A stretch of DNA of 64,000 bases from Actinoplanes sandaracinus (GCF_030009775.1 NZ_JASCTH010000013.1:62001-126000); one strand, 5' to 3'; positions 25,402 to 35,434 are shown, counted from the stretch's first letter. Translations and numbers: made by a program. Notes: a model not told the origin generated them from the sequence alone.

Positions 25402-26103
25402 CTACTCCGGTGACCGGTTGACCTGGGTGACGATGCGGACCATGTTGCGGATCCGGCCGCGGAGCCCGCCGGCCCGCACCGGCTCGGCGCGGGTGTTGGT
25501 GCTCCGCGCGACCGGTATACGTAGATTGCGGGGCACGTTCGGGGCCGCCGACCGTGGCCGCGGAACCCGGACGGCCGGGGTCGGCACGGCCCGCCAGGTG
25601 AAGTCGACCCCGCCGAGCGTGACCGTCTGGCCGGCGGCGCAGAGCCCGGAATGCCGGTCCCCGGCGGATTCCGCCGGCCCGTAGACGATCATGAGCCTGG
25701 TCTGGTCCGGGGACGTGTCGGCGGATTCCGCCGACGCGCCGGTGTCCACTGGTGTGCCGGCCCGATCCGCTGTGCCGGCCCCGCCTGGTGTGCCAACCCC
25801 GTTTGGTGTGTCGGCTAGATCTGCTGTGTCGGCTCGGCCTGGTGTGTCGGCCCGATCCGCTGTGCCGGCCCCGCCTGGTGTGTCAGCCCGGTCTGCCGGT
25901 GTGCCGGTCTGCGCGGTGGGTGTGCCGGTCCGCACGGCCCAGACCTCGCCGTAGCCGCGCAGCCCGGTGCCGCCGGCGGTCAGCAGCGAGGCCCGGCCCC
26001 GCAGCGGCACCACCAGCTCGCGGCCGGTGGCGTCACGGATGTGCAGGGTGCCGGAGAGCCTCGGCGTTCGGCGGCGGAACCACCCGCTCGCCCCGGACGC
26101 CAA
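25402..26103 (-). CDS. Hypothetical protein with low-complexity Thr/Asp/Ala repeats
   Basis: I recognise no family for this 233-residue protein. The N-terminus (FRRRTPRLSGTLHIRDATGRELVVPL) and a central stretch (QTVTLGGVDFTWRAVPTP) look folded. About residues 60-125 consist of degenerate repeats of the type ADRADTPGGAGT, encoded by DNA with near-identical copies around 25720-25930. The C-terminus is basic. The start appears to be TTG at 26103; this is uncertain. No signal peptide or membrane segment is visible. It lies in the arabinose region but shows no sign of a role in it. Confidence 0.55.
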   Translation of the reverse strand: MASGASGWFRRRTPRLSGTLHIRDATGRELVVPLRGRASLLTAGGTGLRGYGEVWAVRTGTPTAQTGTPADRADTPGGAGTADRADTPGRADTADLADTPNGVGTPGGAGTADRAGTPVDTGASAESADTSPDQTRLMIVYGPAESAGDRHSGLCAAGQTVTLGGVDFTWRAVPTPAVRVPRPRSAAPNVPRNLRIPVARSTNTRAEPVRAGGLRGRIRNMVRIVTQVNRSPE

Positions 26104-26372
26104 GGGTCACCGCCTCTCGGTGACCGCGGCTCGCGGTGTGTCGTCGTTGAGCACCTCTCGGACTGTAGCGGCGTGCAGCGACTTCGCAACGGCTGGTCAC
26201 CGATGCGGGTGAGTTTCCGATGGTCTGCCGGGACTTCAGGACACCGTCGATCTCCCGCACGGGCCGGGGCGGCGGCGCCGCTCCGGACCGGGTGTGGGCG
26301 CCGCTCCCGGAGCGAGGCCCGCGCCGGGAGGAGTTCCTGGGTGAACGAACAGGTCGGCGGCGGACCGGCGGG

Positions 26373-27461
26373 TCAACGGCGGGGTGGGCTGGCGCTCGCC
26401 CGGGGAGTCAGGCGAGGGGCGACCACCACGTCCTCCGGTGGGCTGTCCCCGTCGGGAACGGCCATGTGGCGCAGCAGCAGGGACAGCGCACGCCGTCCCA
26501 GCTCCGCGAAGTCCTGGTGGACGGTGGTCAGCGGGGGCAGGAAGAACCCGGAGTCGGGCATGTCGTCGAAGCCGGTGACGCTGACGTCGTCGGGCACCCG
26601 GCGGCCGGACTCATGCATGGCGCGGAGCACGCCGAGGGCGATGCGGTCGTTGGCGCAGAAGACGGCCGTCACCGACGGGTCCTCCGCGAGGCGGCGGCCC
26701 TGCTCGTACCCGGCGGCGGCGTCCCACCAGCCGGCGGTCACCGGAGGGACCACGGCGCCGGCCGCGTACAGGGTCTCCCGCCAGCCGTCCACCCGAGCTT
26801 GCGCCTCGGGCCAGTCGAGCGGGCCCGCCGCGTGGTGCACGGTGGCGTGCCCGAGGTCGAGGAGATGCCGGGTGGCCAGGCGTGCTCCGGCCGCGTTGTC
26901 CACCCGTACGGTCGGAAAACCGGCGCGGCCGTCGCCACCCACCGCGACGCACGGGATCCCGGCCGGCGCGTGGGTGAGCGCCGTGGTGACCGCCGGTTTC
27001 GGGGCGATCGCGATGATCCCGTCGACGCCGTGCTGGACGAGCCGGTCGACGGCTTCCAGCACCGGCCGGTGTGACAGGTCCCGGACGGTGGCGACGCTGA
27101 CCAGGTATCCGGCGGCGCGGGCGGCGCTCTCGATGCCGTAGAGCATCGACTCGGGCCCGAAGAGGGTGGTCTCGAAACCGACGATGCCGAGGGTGTGCGA
27201 CTCGCGGGTGGCGAGGGTGCGCGCCGCGAGGTTGCGCCGGTAGTTGAGCGATCTCATCGCGGCGAGCACCCGTTCCCGGGTCTCGGCGCGGACGTTGGGA
27301 TGCTCGTTGATCACCCGGGACACGGTCTGGTGCGAGACGCCGGCCAGTTTGGCCACGTCACGCATGACGCTGCCGCGCTCCTTGCCCGATCTGGGCCGGG
27401 GAGCGGGCACGGGTGGGTCGATAGCCGGTTCAGTATCCGGCACCGGATCAGATGTCGCCAT
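26373..27461 (-). CDS. araR: LacI-family repressor of the arabinose regulon
   Basis: This 362-residue regulator has a LacI helix-turn-helix (about residues 33-55: RDVAKLAGVSHQTVSRVINEHPNVRAETRERV) after a Pro-rich N-terminal extension, then a periplasmic-binding-type effector domain (TLGIVGFETT through DVSVTGFDDMPDSGFFLPPLTTV). The ATG at 27461 with an AGGA ribosome site is preferred over a longer frame that starts at 27578 and would span a probable promoter. It is divergent from the sugar ABC operon and adjacent to araD, so control of arabinose genes by arabinose or a derivative is a strong inference. LacI-type AraR proteins are known from Corynebacterium; E. coli AraC is unrelated. Confidence 0.85.
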   Translation of the reverse strand: MATSDPVPDTEPAIDPPVPAPRPRSGKERGSVMRDVAKLAGVSHQTVSRVINEHPNVRAETRERVLAAMRSLNYRRNLAARTLATRESHTLGIVGFETTLFGPESMLYGIESAARAAGYLVSVATVRDLSHRPVLEAVDRLVQHGVDGIIAIAPKPAVTTALTHAPAGIPCVAVGGDGRAGFPTVRVDNAAGARLATRHLLDLGHATVHHAAGPLDWPEAQARVDGWRETLYAAGAVVPPVTAGWWDAAAGYEQGRRLAEDPSVTAVFCANDRIALGVLRAMHESGRRVPDDVSVTGFDDMPDSGFFLPPLTTVHQDFAELGRRALSLLLRHMAVPDGDSPPEDVVVAPRLTPRASASPPRR

Positions 27462-27660
27462 TGGACGATTCCTAGCAGCTTCGGGTCGATCACCACGGGT
27501 GAGGTGGACGTTCTTGCAACGGTTCTGAAACGTAGATCCGGATCCCTTGACGAGCGGGATGAGAACGGTAACACTCACGAAACGAAAGCTGTGACGGCGG
27601 TCGCAGAAGGACGCCGATCTCTGCGGGTTTGGGCTGGTAGCCCGAGTCGCTGCTTATTTT

Positions 27661-27673
27661 GTGAACGGTAACA
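27661..27673. promoter_or_regulatory. LacI-type operator before the arabinose transporter operon
   Basis: GTGAACGGTAACA matches 11 of 13 positions of the reverse complement of the araD site (GTGAGCGCTAACA). It lies 16 bp before the start of the binding-protein gene, directly upstream of its ribosome site. Confidence 0.6.
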
Positions 27674-27689
27674 GTTTCTGGAGGTTGTA

Positions 27690-28673
27690 GTGCGCAGGTC
27701 AATGTCTGTTGCGGTGTTGGGTGGCCTCCTGGCCGTGTCCACGCTCGCCGGTTGCGGTGGCGACAAGGAAGCCGGCTCCACGGGTGGCGGTGACGACAAG
27801 ATCGTCCTCGGCTTCTCCCAGGTGGGTGCCGAGAGCGGGTGGCGTACCGCCAACACCGAGTCGATCAAGGCGTCCGCCAAGGCCGCCGGGATCGAGCTCA
27901 AGTTCTCCGACGCGCAGGGCAAGCAGGAGAACCAGATCAGCGACATCCGTGGCTTCATCACGCAGAAGGTGGACGTCATCGCCTTCTCGCCGGTGGTCAC
28001 CTCCGGCTGGGACGCGGTGCTCAAGGAGGCCAAGGACGCCAACATCCCGGTGATCCTGACCGACCGCGCCGTCGACTCGCAGGACACGTCGCTGTACAAG
28101 TCCTTCATCGGCTCGGACTTCAAGGTCGAGGGCGAGAAGGCCGGTGAGTGGCTGGCCAAGGAGTACGAGGGCAAGACCGGTGACGTCAACATCGTCGAGC
28201 TGCAGGGCACCACGGGCTCGGCGCCGGCCATCGACCGGCAGACCGGCTTCGCCGAGAAGATCAAGGCGAACCCGAACCTGAAGGTCGTCAAGACGCAGAC
28301 CGGTGACTTCAAGCGCGCCGACGGCAAGACGGTCATGGAGACCTTCCTGCAGTCCACCCCGAAGATCGACGTGCTCTACGCGCACAACGACGACATGGGT
28401 CTGGGCGCCATCGAGGCGATCGAGGCCGCCGGCAAGGTGCCCGGCAAGGACATCAAGATCATCACGGTTGACGCCGTCCGGGACGGTATGACGGCTCTCG
28501 CCGCGGGCAAGATCAACTTCATCGTCGAGTGCAGCCCGCTCCTCGGTGACCAGTTGATGGAGGTCGTCAAGAAGGTCAACAAGGGCGAGACGGTGGAGAA
28601 GCGGATCCTCACCAAGGAGGGCACCTTCACGCCGGAGCAGGCCAAGACCGAGCTCCCCAACCGCAAGTACTGA
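27690..28673 (+). CDS. Sugar ABC transporter substrate-binding lipoprotein (CUT2 type)
   Basis: This 327-residue protein has a lipoprotein signal (MRRSMSVAVLGGLLAVSTLAGC) and a type I periplasmic-binding fold. DKIVLGFSQVGAESGWRTANTESI, the VDVIAFSPVVTSGW and VILTDRAVDSQD stretches and YAHNDDMGLGAIEAI are typical of the YtfQ/galactofuranose and arabinose-binding group. It captures monosaccharide outside the membrane for the following transporter. The GTG start has a GGAGG ribosome site. It opens a six-gene operon ending with araA, so L-arabinose is the likely substrate. The family also includes galactofuranose and ribose binders, so the assignment rests on context. Confidence 0.92.
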   Translation: MRRSMSVAVLGGLLAVSTLAGCGGDKEAGSTGGGDDKIVLGFSQVGAESGWRTANTESIKASAKAAGIELKFSDAQGKQENQISDIRGFITQKVDVIAFSPVVTSGWDAVLKEAKDANIPVILTDRAVDSQDTSLYKSFIGSDFKVEGEKAGEWLAKEYEGKTGDVNIVELQGTTGSAPAIDRQTGFAEKIKANPNLKVVKTQTGDFKRADGKTVMETFLQSTPKIDVLYAHNDDMGLGAIEAIEAAGKVPGKDIKIITVDAVRDGMTALAAGKINFIVECSPLLGDQLMEVVKKVNKGETVEKRILTKEGTFTPEQAKTELPNRKY

Positions 28674-28686
28674 TTGATTCGCCCGT

Positions 28687-28716
28687 AGGCCGCCCCGGCT
28701 CGACCCGGGGCGGCCT
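28687..28716 (+). terminator. Intercistronic hairpin between binding protein and ATPase
   Basis: AGGCCGCCCCGG and its complement form a 12-bp stem with a 6-nt loop. Hairpins here commonly give partial termination or 3'-end protection, leaving the binding protein in excess over the membrane parts. The exact effect is inferred. Confidence 0.6.
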
Positions 28717-28739
28717 CCGGCGCGCGAAACGGAGCCAGA

Positions 28740-30266
28740 ATGGGCGAGCAGCCTCCGGTCCTCGAGATGACCGGGATCCGAAAAGTCTTCCCCGGCGTCG
28801 TCGCCCTCGACGGTGTCGACTTCCGTTTGTTCCCGGGTGAGATTCACGCCCTGATGGGCGAGAACGGCGCCGGCAAGTCCACCCTGATCAAGACGCTGAC
28901 CGGCGTCTACGAGATCGACGGTGGCGAGATCAAGCTCGGCGGCGCGCCGGTGCGGATCTCCGGGCCCCTGCAGGCCCAGCAGGCCGGGGTCAGCACGGTC
29001 TATCAAGAGGTCAACCTCTGCACCAACCTCTCGGTCGCGGAAAACATCTTCATCGGGCGCGAACCCCGCAAGTTCGGCAAGATCCAGTGGGGCAAGATGC
29101 GGCGGCGTGCCGCGGAGCTGCTCGCCCGGCTCGAACTGGACCTCGACGTGTCGGCGCCGCTGGACACCTACTCGCTGGCGATCCAGCAGATGGTGGCCAT
29201 CGCGCGCGCGGTCGACATCGAGGCCCGTGTGCTGATCCTCGATGAGCCGACCTCCAGCCTCGACGCCTCCGAGGTCGAGCAGCTGTTCCGGGTCATGCGC
29301 CGGCTCAAGGAGTCCGGCGTGGCGATCCTGTTCGTCTCGCACTTCCTGGACCAGATCTACGAGATCTCCGACCGGCTCACGGTGCTGCGCAACGGCCAGT
29401 TGATCGGCGAGCACAAGATCGAGGAGCTCTCCCAGGTCCAGCTCGTCGAGAAGATGATCGGCAAGGAACTGGCCGCGCTGGAGGACCTGGAGGACAAGGC
29501 ACAGAGCAACCGGGAGCGGGCTGCCGGGGCGCAGCCGGTCCTGGAGGCGAAGGGCCTCGGCCGGACCGGCGCCATCGCGCCGTACGACCTGACCATCCAC
29601 GAGGGTGAGGTGGTCGGACTGGCCGGTCTGCTCGGTTCGGGCCGCACCGAACTGGCCCGGCTGCTCTTCGGCGCGGACAAGCCGGACCAGGGCGAGCTGA
29701 AGGTGGCCGGCAAGCCGGTCAACCTGCGCAGCCCGCAGGTCGCGATGAAGCACGGCATCGCCTTCTCCTCGGAGAACCGGCGGACCGAGGGCATCATCGG
29801 TGACCTGAGCGTCCGGGAGAACATCATCCTGGCCCTGCAGGCCTCGCGCGGCTGGACCCGGCCGATCCCGCGGAAGAAGCAGGACGAGATCGTCGACAAG
29901 TACATCAAGGCACTGCAGATCCGCCCGGCCGACCCGGAGCGCCCGGTCCGCAACCTGAGCGGCGGCAACCAGCAGAAGGTGCTGCTCGCTCGGTGGCTGA
30001 TCACGGAACCCAAGCTGCTGATCATCGATGAGCCGACCCGTGGCATCGACGTCGGCGCGAAGGCGGAGATCCAGAAGCTGGTCGCCGAGCTGTCCGACGG
30101 CGGGATGGCGGTGCTGTTCGTCAGCGCCGAACTGGAAGAGGTCCTCCGGCTGAGCCACCAGATCCTGGTCCTCCGGGACCGGCGCCTGGTCGAGAAGCTG
30201 GAGAACACCGCAGACGTCGACGCCGACCGCATCATGCAGACCATCGCCAGCGGAGCAACCTCATGA
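28740..30266 (+). CDS. Sugar ABC transporter ATP-binding protein, two ABC domains (CUT2)
   Basis: This 508-residue ATPase has the double-domain form of CUT2 transporters (RbsA/AraG/YtfR type). The first domain has a full Walker A (GENGAGKST, about residue 40) and Walker B (VLILDEPTSSLD) but a degenerate signature (YSLAIQQM). The second has a degenerate Walker A (GLLGSGRTEL) and an intact signature (LSGGNQQKVLLARWL) and Walker B (LLIIDEPTRG). This alternating degeneracy is normal in the family. It is 67 bp after the binding protein and overlaps the first permease in an ATGA junction. It drives import by the two following permeases. Confidence 0.94.
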   Translation: MGEQPPVLEMTGIRKVFPGVVALDGVDFRLFPGEIHALMGENGAGKSTLIKTLTGVYEIDGGEIKLGGAPVRISGPLQAQQAGVSTVYQEVNLCTNLSVAENIFIGREPRKFGKIQWGKMRRRAAELLARLELDLDVSAPLDTYSLAIQQMVAIARAVDIEARVLILDEPTSSLDASEVEQLFRVMRRLKESGVAILFVSHFLDQIYEISDRLTVLRNGQLIGEHKIEELSQVQLVEKMIGKELAALEDLEDKAQSNRERAAGAQPVLEAKGLGRTGAIAPYDLTIHEGEVVGLAGLLGSGRTELARLLFGADKPDQGELKVAGKPVNLRSPQVAMKHGIAFSSENRRTEGIIGDLSVRENIILALQASRGWTRPIPRKKQDEIVDKYIKALQIRPADPERPVRNLSGGNQQKVLLARWLITEPKLLIIDEPTRGIDVGAKAEIQKLVAELSDGGMAVLFVSAELEEVLRLSHQILVLRDRRLVEKLENTADVDADRIMQTIASGATS

Positions 30267-31282
30267 CCATCCTCAAGAACCGGCTGTTCTGGCCGTCGTT
30301 GATCCTGGCGATCCTGCTGGGCATCAACATGTTCACCTCCCAGCAGTTCCTCATGATCCAGGACGGCCACCTCTTCGGCACCCTGATCGACATCCTCCGC
30401 GGCAGCGCGCCGCTGATCCTGGTGGCGCTCGGCATGACGCTGGTCATCGCCACCGGCGGCATCGACCTGTCGGTGGGCTCGGTGATGGCCATCTCCGGCG
30501 CGGTCGCCTGCCTGCTCATCAGTGAGCTCGGTGATCAGAACAGCGTCGGCTCGGTGCTGCTGATCATCGGTATCGCGATCGGCGCCTCGCTCCTGCTGGG
30601 CCTGTGGAACGGCGTCCTGGTCGCGGCCGTCGGCATCCAGCCGATCATCGCGACGCTGATCCTGATGGTGGCCGGCCGCGGCGTGGCCCAGCTCATCACC
30701 GAGGGCCAGATCATCAACGTCCGGTCGGAGCCGTACGCCACACTCGGCTCCGGCTTCTTCCTGGCCGTACCGGTGGCCTTCCTGATCGCGGCGGCGGCGG
30801 TGGTGCTGACCATCCTGCTGACCCGGCGCACCGCACTCGGTCTGCTGCTGGAGTCGGTCGGCGGCAGCCCGACCGCCAGCCGGCTGGCCGGCATCGGCGC
30901 CCGGCGGATCACCATCATGGTGTACGTGGTGGCGGGTGGCCTGGCCGGACTGGCCGGCCTGATCTACAGCGCCAACATCAGGAGCGCGGACAGCATCTCG
31001 GCCGGCAGCCTCATCGAGCTCGACGCCATCCTGGCCGTCGTCATCGGTGGCACCGCCCTGATCGGTGGCCGGTTCTCCGTCGCCGGCACCGTGCTCGGCG
31101 CGATCCTGATCCAGACGCTGACGGTCACGGTCGTCGCCATCGACATCCGGCCGGAGGCGAACCTGTTGTTCAAGGCCGTCGTGGTGGTCGCGCTCTGCCT
31201 GTCCCAGTCGCCGGACTTCCGGGCGAAGGTCTTCGGGCGCTTCAAGTCGCGTCCCGCCGCGCGAGAGGTTGCAGCAGCATGA
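30263..31282 (+). CDS. Sugar ABC transporter permease 1 (YtfT-like)
   Basis: This 339-residue membrane protein has about nine or ten transmembrane segments of the BPD_transp_2 (RbsC/YtfT) family. ALGMTLVIATGGIDLSVGSVMAISG (about residue 55) is the family signature. Its start overlaps the ATPase stop and its stop overlaps the second permease start, both as ATGA, so the transporter parts are made together. Two different permeases per system is the arrangement of the YtfQRT-YjfF type. Confidence 0.93.
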   Translation: MTILKNRLFWPSLILAILLGINMFTSQQFLMIQDGHLFGTLIDILRGSAPLILVALGMTLVIATGGIDLSVGSVMAISGAVACLLISELGDQNSVGSVLLIIGIAIGASLLLGLWNGVLVAAVGIQPIIATLILMVAGRGVAQLITEGQIINVRSEPYATLGSGFFLAVPVAFLIAAAAVVLTILLTRRTALGLLLESVGGSPTASRLAGIGARRITIMVYVVAGGLAGLAGLIYSANIRSADSISAGSLIELDAILAVVIGGTALIGGRFSVAGTVLGAILIQTLTVTVVAIDIRPEANLLFKAVVVVALCLSQSPDFRAKVFGRFKSRPAAREVAAA

Positions 31283-32313
31283 CCACCATGGACATGACCC
31301 CCGTTGTCAAGGGCGGCGGCGGTCCGGAGCTCAACAAGCGGCGCCGGGTCTACAAGCCGAACACCAAGCACGTCCCGATTCTCGCCACCCTGTTGCTGCT
31401 CGTGATCATGTACAGCGCGGGCGCGGCGAACTACCGCAACTTCGACGACCCGAGCGTCATCGTCAACCTGTTCCGCGACAACGCGGTGCTCCTGGTGGTC
31501 GCGGTCGGCATGACCTTCGTGATCCTCACCGGTGGCATCGACCTGTCGGTGGGCGCGGTCATCTCGCTGACCACCACGCTGACCGCCACGCTCCTGCAGG
31601 GCGGCTGGCCTCCGCTCGTCGTGCTGCCGGCGGTGCTCCTGCTGGGCGCGCTGATCGGCGCGGGGCAGGGCGCGGTGATCCATTTCTTCAAGGTGGAGCC
31701 GTTCATCGCCACCCTGGCCGGGCTCTTCCTCGCCCGCGGTCTGGCGCTGTTCATCAACCAGCACTCGATCCCGATCCGGGACAAGGTCTGGACGGCCATC
31801 TCGGACTACCGGATCGAGCTGCCGATCGGCGAGGACGGTGTCGTCACCAAGCCGATCGCCATCGTGGCCGTGCTGGCCGTGCTGATCGCCGCCGCCGTGC
31901 TGGCCTGGACCCGGTTCGGCCGCAACGTCTACGCGATCGGCGGCAACGCCGACTCGGCGCTGCTGATGGGCCTGCCGGTCGGTCGCACCAAGATCGCCGT
32001 CTACACCATCAGCGGTTTCTGCGCGGCGCTCGGCGGCGTGCTGTTCAGCATCAACTCCACCTCCGGCTGGGCCCTGCAGGGCAACGGCCTGGAACTGGAC
32101 GCGATCGCCGCCTGCGTCATCGGTGGCGTGCTGCTCACCGGCGGTTCCGGGTTCGTGTGGGGAACGCTGCTCGGGGTTCTGGTGTCCGGTCTGATCCGGA
32201 CGATCATCAACTTCGACGGCGGCCTGAACTCGGCCTGGGCCCGGATCATCATCGGCGTGCTGCTCTTCGCCTTCATCGTGATGCAGCGGATCGTCACCAG
32301 AAAGGCTAAGTGA
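31279..32313 (+). CDS. Sugar ABC transporter permease 2 (YjfF-like)
   Basis: This 344-residue permease carries the signature VAVGMTFVILTGGIDLSVGAVISL and the GNADSALLMGLPVGRTKIAVY loop of the BPD_transp_2 family. An N-terminal cytoplasmic extension of about 35 residues precedes the first transmembrane segment. It forms the translocation pore with the previous permease and overlaps it by 4 bp. Its TGA also overlaps the GTG start of araB, so uptake and phosphorylation genes are translationally coupled. Confidence 0.93.
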   Translation: MTTMDMTPVVKGGGGPELNKRRRVYKPNTKHVPILATLLLLVIMYSAGAANYRNFDDPSVIVNLFRDNAVLLVVAVGMTFVILTGGIDLSVGAVISLTTTLTATLLQGGWPPLVVLPAVLLLGALIGAGQGAVIHFFKVEPFIATLAGLFLARGLALFINQHSIPIRDKVWTAISDYRIELPIGEDGVVTKPIAIVAVLAVLIAAAVLAWTRFGRNVYAIGGNADSALLMGLPVGRTKIAVYTISGFCAALGGVLFSINSTSGWALQGNGLELDAIAACVIGGVLLTGGSGFVWGTLLGVLVSGLIRTIINFDGGLNSAWARIIIGVLLFAFIVMQRIVTRKAK

Positions 32314-33953
32314 CACGCATGTCGCAGTACACCATCGGCGTCGACTACGGGACGCTCTCCGGACGGGCCGTGGTCGTCCGGGTCGCCGACGGGGCCGAGC
32401 TCGGCTCCGCGGTGCACGAGTACAAGCACGCGGTCATCGAGCGGACCCTGCCGGCGACGGGTGAGACCCTGCCGCCGGACTGGGCCCTGCAGGACCCCGA
32501 GGACTATGTGGACGTGCTGCGGATCGCGGTGCCCGAGGCGATCGCGGCGGCGGGCATCGACCCGGCCGACGTGATCGGGATCGGCACCGACTTCACCGCC
32601 TGCACGGTTCTTCCGACGACGGCGGACGGGACACCGCTGTGCCGCCTCGACGACTTCAAGGGCCGGCGTCACGCGTACGTCAAACTCTGGAAGCACCACG
32701 CCGCCCAACCGCAAGCGGACCGCATCAACGATGTCGCGCAGCGGCGAGGCGAGTCGTGGCTGCCGCGGTTCGGCGGCAAGATCTCCTCGGAGTGGCAGTT
32801 CGCGAAGGCGTTGCAGCTGCTGGAGGAGGACCCGGAGGTCTGGGCCGCGACCGAGCGCTGGATCGAGGCCGCCGACTGGATCATCTGGCAGCTGTCCGGC
32901 AACGAGACGCGGAACGCCTGCACGGCCGGTTACAAGGGCATCTACCAGGACGGGCAGTATCCGAGCCGGGAGTTCCTGGCCGAGCTGAACCCGGCGTTCG
33001 CGGACTTCTGCGAGACCCGCCTGGAGCACCCGATCTCGCCGCTCGGCGGCCGGGCCGGCGGCCTGACCGCCGAGGCCGCCGCGTGGACCGGGCTGCCGGA
33101 GGGCATCGCGGTCGCGGTCGGCAACGTGGACGCCCACGTCACCAACGCCGCCGCGCAGGCTCTCGAACCCGGCCAGATGGTCGCGATCATGGGCACCTCG
33201 ACCTGCCACATCATGAACGGGGCGGAACTGCGCGAGGTCCCCGGCATGTGCGGCGTCGTCGACGGCGGCGTGATCGACGGCCTGTACGGCTACGAGGCCG
33301 GCCAGAGCGGCGTCGGCGACATCTTCGGGTGGTACGTCGACACGCTCGGCGAGGGGCACAGCCACCAGAGCCTGACCGAGGAGGCCGCGAAGCAGCCGGC
33401 CGGCGCGCACGGCCTGGTCGCCCTCGACTGGCACAGCGGCAACCGCTCGACCCTGGTGGACCACCACCTGTCCGGCCTGATCGTGGGCCTGACCCTGGCG
33501 ACCCGGCCGCACGAGATCTACCGGGCGCTGATCGAGGCCACCGCCTTCGGCGCCCGCAAGATCGTCGAGACGTTCGAGAAGGCCGGCGTGCCGGTCACCG
33601 AGTTCGTCGTGGCCGGCGGCCTGAAGCGCAACGACCTGGTGATGCGGATCTACGCCGACGTGCTGCGCCGGCCGATCAGCGTGGCGCCGTCCGAGCAGGC
33701 CCCCGCGGTCGGGTCGGCGATCCACGCGGCGGTCGCCGCGGGCGCGTACACGGACGTCCGTGCCGCGGCCCAGTCGATGGGCCGCATCGAACGCGGCGTC
33801 TACCAGCCGAACGAGGCCGACGCCGACGTGTACGACCGGCTCTACGCCGAGTACGACCGGCTGCACGAGCAGTTCGGCGTGATCGACAAGATGTCCCACC
33901 GCCTGCGTCGAATCCGTGACGCGGCCCGTACCACCCAGGAAGGCGCAGAATGA
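32310..33953 (+). CDS. araB: Ribulokinase
   Basis: This 547-residue FGGY-family kinase phosphorylates L-ribulose with [23 protein letters not shown] is the N-terminal phosphate-binding strand, [14 protein letters not shown] and [16 protein letters not shown] match ribulokinase, and [10 protein letters not shown] and [19 protein letters not shown] are in the ATP domain. Length agrees with AraB (550-570). The GTG at 32310 overlaps the permease stop and has AGAAAGG at good distance; the ATG at 32319 is an alternative. It overlaps araA by 4 bp. Confidence 0.95.
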   Translation: MTRMSQYTIGVDYGTLSGRAVVVRVADGAELGSAVHEYKHAVIERTLPATGETLPPDWALQDPEDYVDVLRIAVPEAIAAAGIDPADVIGIGTDFTACTVLPTTADGTPLCRLDDFKGRRHAYVKLWKHHAAQPQADRINDVAQRRGESWLPRFGGKISSEWQFAKALQLLEEDPEVWAATERWIEAADWIIWQLSGNETRNACTAGYKGIYQDGQYPSREFLAELNPAFADFCETRLEHPISPLGGRAGGLTAEAAAWTGLPEGIAVAVGNVDAHVTNAAAQALEPGQMVAIMGTSTCHIMNGAELREVPGMCGVVDGGVIDGLYGYEAGQSGVGDIFGWYVDTLGEGHSHQSLTEEAAKQPAGAHGLVALDWHSGNRSTLVDHHLSGLIVGLTLATRPHEIYRALIEATAFGARKIVETFEKAGVPVTEFVVAGGLKRNDLVMRIYADVLRRPISVAPSEQAPAVGSAIHAAVAAGAYTDVRAAAQSMGRIERGVYQPNEADADVYDRLYAEYDRLHEQFGVIDKMSHRLRRIRDAARTTQEGAE

Positions 33954-35434
33954 GCAACTCCGAAATCTGGTTCCTGACCGGCAGCCAGGGACTCTACGGC
34001 CCGGAGACTCTGGATCAGGTCGCCTCCCAGTCCCGCGAGATCGCCGCGAAGCTGGACGCGCAGCTCGACGCGGACGTGGTCTGGCAGCCGGTGCTGACCA
34101 GCGCCGAGCAGATCCTCGACATCTGCCGCCGGGCCTCGTCGACGCCGGGCGTGCTCGGCGTGATCACCTGGATGCACACGTTCTCGCCGGCCAAGATGTG
34201 GATCGCCGGCCTGGACGCGCTGCGTGCCCCGCTGCTGCACCTGCACACCCAGCACAACGTCGAACTGCCCTGGTCCGAGATCGACATGGACTTCATGAAC
34301 CTCAACCAGGCCGCACACGGCGACCGGGAGTTCGGGTTCATCGAGACCCGCCTCGGGGTGCCGCGCAAGACGGTGGCCGGCCACGTCAGCAACCCGGCCG
34401 TGGTCGCCCGCATCGACACCTGGGTGAAGGCGGCCCGCGGCTACTCGGCGATGCGCACCCTCAAGCTGGCCCGGTTCGGCGACAACATGCGCGACGTCGC
34501 GGTCACCGAGGGCGACAAGGTCGAGGCTCAGCTGCGGTTCGGTGTCTCGGTCAACACGTACGGGGTGAACGACCTGGTCGCGGTGGTGGACCAGATCGGT
34601 GACGCCGAGATCGACAAGCTGGTCGAGGAGTACCAGGACACCTACGAGGTGGCCCCGGAGCTGCTCGGCGAGCGGCTGGAGTCGCTGCGTTACGGCGCCC
34701 GCATCGAGCTGGGCCTGCGGCAGTTCCTCACCGAGGGCGGCTTCCGGGCGTTCACCTCGAACTTCGAGGACTTGGGCGGGCTGCGCCAGCTGCCGGGCCT
34801 CGCGGTCCAGCGCCTGATGGCCGACGGTTACGGCTTCGGCGGCGAGGGCGACTGGAAGACGTCGGTCCTGGTGCACACGCTGAAGGCGATGGCTCCGGCC
34901 GGCGGCACGTCCTTCATGGAGGACTACACCTACGACCTGACCCCGGGCAACGAGGTCATCCTCGGCGCCCACATGCTCGAGGTGTGCCCGTCGATCGCCG
35001 CGTCCAAGCCGATGCTGGAGATCCACCCGCTCGGCATCGGCGGCCGTGAGGACCCGGTCCGCCTGGTCTTCGACGCCGCTCCCGGCAAGGCCGTGGTGCT
35101 CGGCCTGGCCGACCTGGGTGAGCGGTTCCGCCTGGTCGCCAACGAGATCGAGGTCGTTCCGCCGACCGCGCCGCTGCCGAAGCTGCCGGTCGCCCGGGCG
35201 GTCTGGAAGCCGGCCCCGTCGCTGTCCACGTCGGCCGAGTGCTGGCTGACCGCGGGCGGCCCGCACCACACCGTGCTGTCGTCGGCGGTCGGTGTGGAGG
35301 AGCTGGCCGACCTGGCCGAGATGATCGGCACCGAGCTTCTGGTGATCGACGAGGCGACCACGACCCGGTCGTTCGTCAAGGAGGTGCGCTGGAACCAGGC
35401 GTACCACCGCTTGGCCCGCGGTTTCGGCCGCTAG
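33950..35434 (+). CDS. araA: L-arabinose isomerase
   Basis: This 494-residue cytoplasmic enzyme converts L-arabinose to L-ribulose, the first step of the pathway. [19 protein letters not shown] at the N-terminus, [14 protein letters not shown] and [14 protein letters not shown] in the first domain, and [15 protein letters not shown] and [10 protein letters not shown] in the active-site domain are all AraA signatures; the conserved metal-binding Glu and His residues lie in these segments. Length matches the family (about 500). It is the last gene of the operon and is followed by a strong bidirectional terminator. Confidence 0.97.
   Translation: MSNSEIWFLTGSQGLYGPETLDQVASQSREIAAKLDAQLDADVVWQPVLTSAEQILDICRRASSTPGVLGVITWMHTFSPAKMWIAGLDALRAPLLHLHTQHNVELPWSEIDMDFMNLNQAAHGDREFGFIETRLGVPRKTVAGHVSNPAVVARIDTWVKAARGYSAMRTLKLARFGDNMRDVAVTEGDKVEAQLRFGVSVNTYGVNDLVAVVDQIGDAEIDKLVEEYQDTYEVAPELLGERLESLRYGARIELGLRQFLTEGGFRAFTSNFEDLGGLRQLPGLAVQRLMADGYGFGGEGDWKTSVLVHTLKAMAPAGGTSFMEDYTYDLTPGNEVILGAHMLEVCPSIAASKPMLEIHPLGIGGREDPVRLVFDAAPGKAVVLGLADLGERFRLVANEIEVVPPTAPLPKLPVARAVWKPAPSLSTSAECWLTAGGPHHTVLSSAVGVEELADLAEMIGTELLVIDEATTTRSFVKEVRWNQAYHRLARGFGR

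Noticed and set aside
25720-25930. CRISPR or mobile-element repeats
   Set aside because: The repeats are coding low-complexity units within one open frame, with no spacers.
27699-30158. Long minus-strand open frame across the sugar binding protein and ATPase genes
   Set aside because: It is the mirror of well-conserved transporter genes and encodes low-complexity Leu/Asp/Gly sequence.
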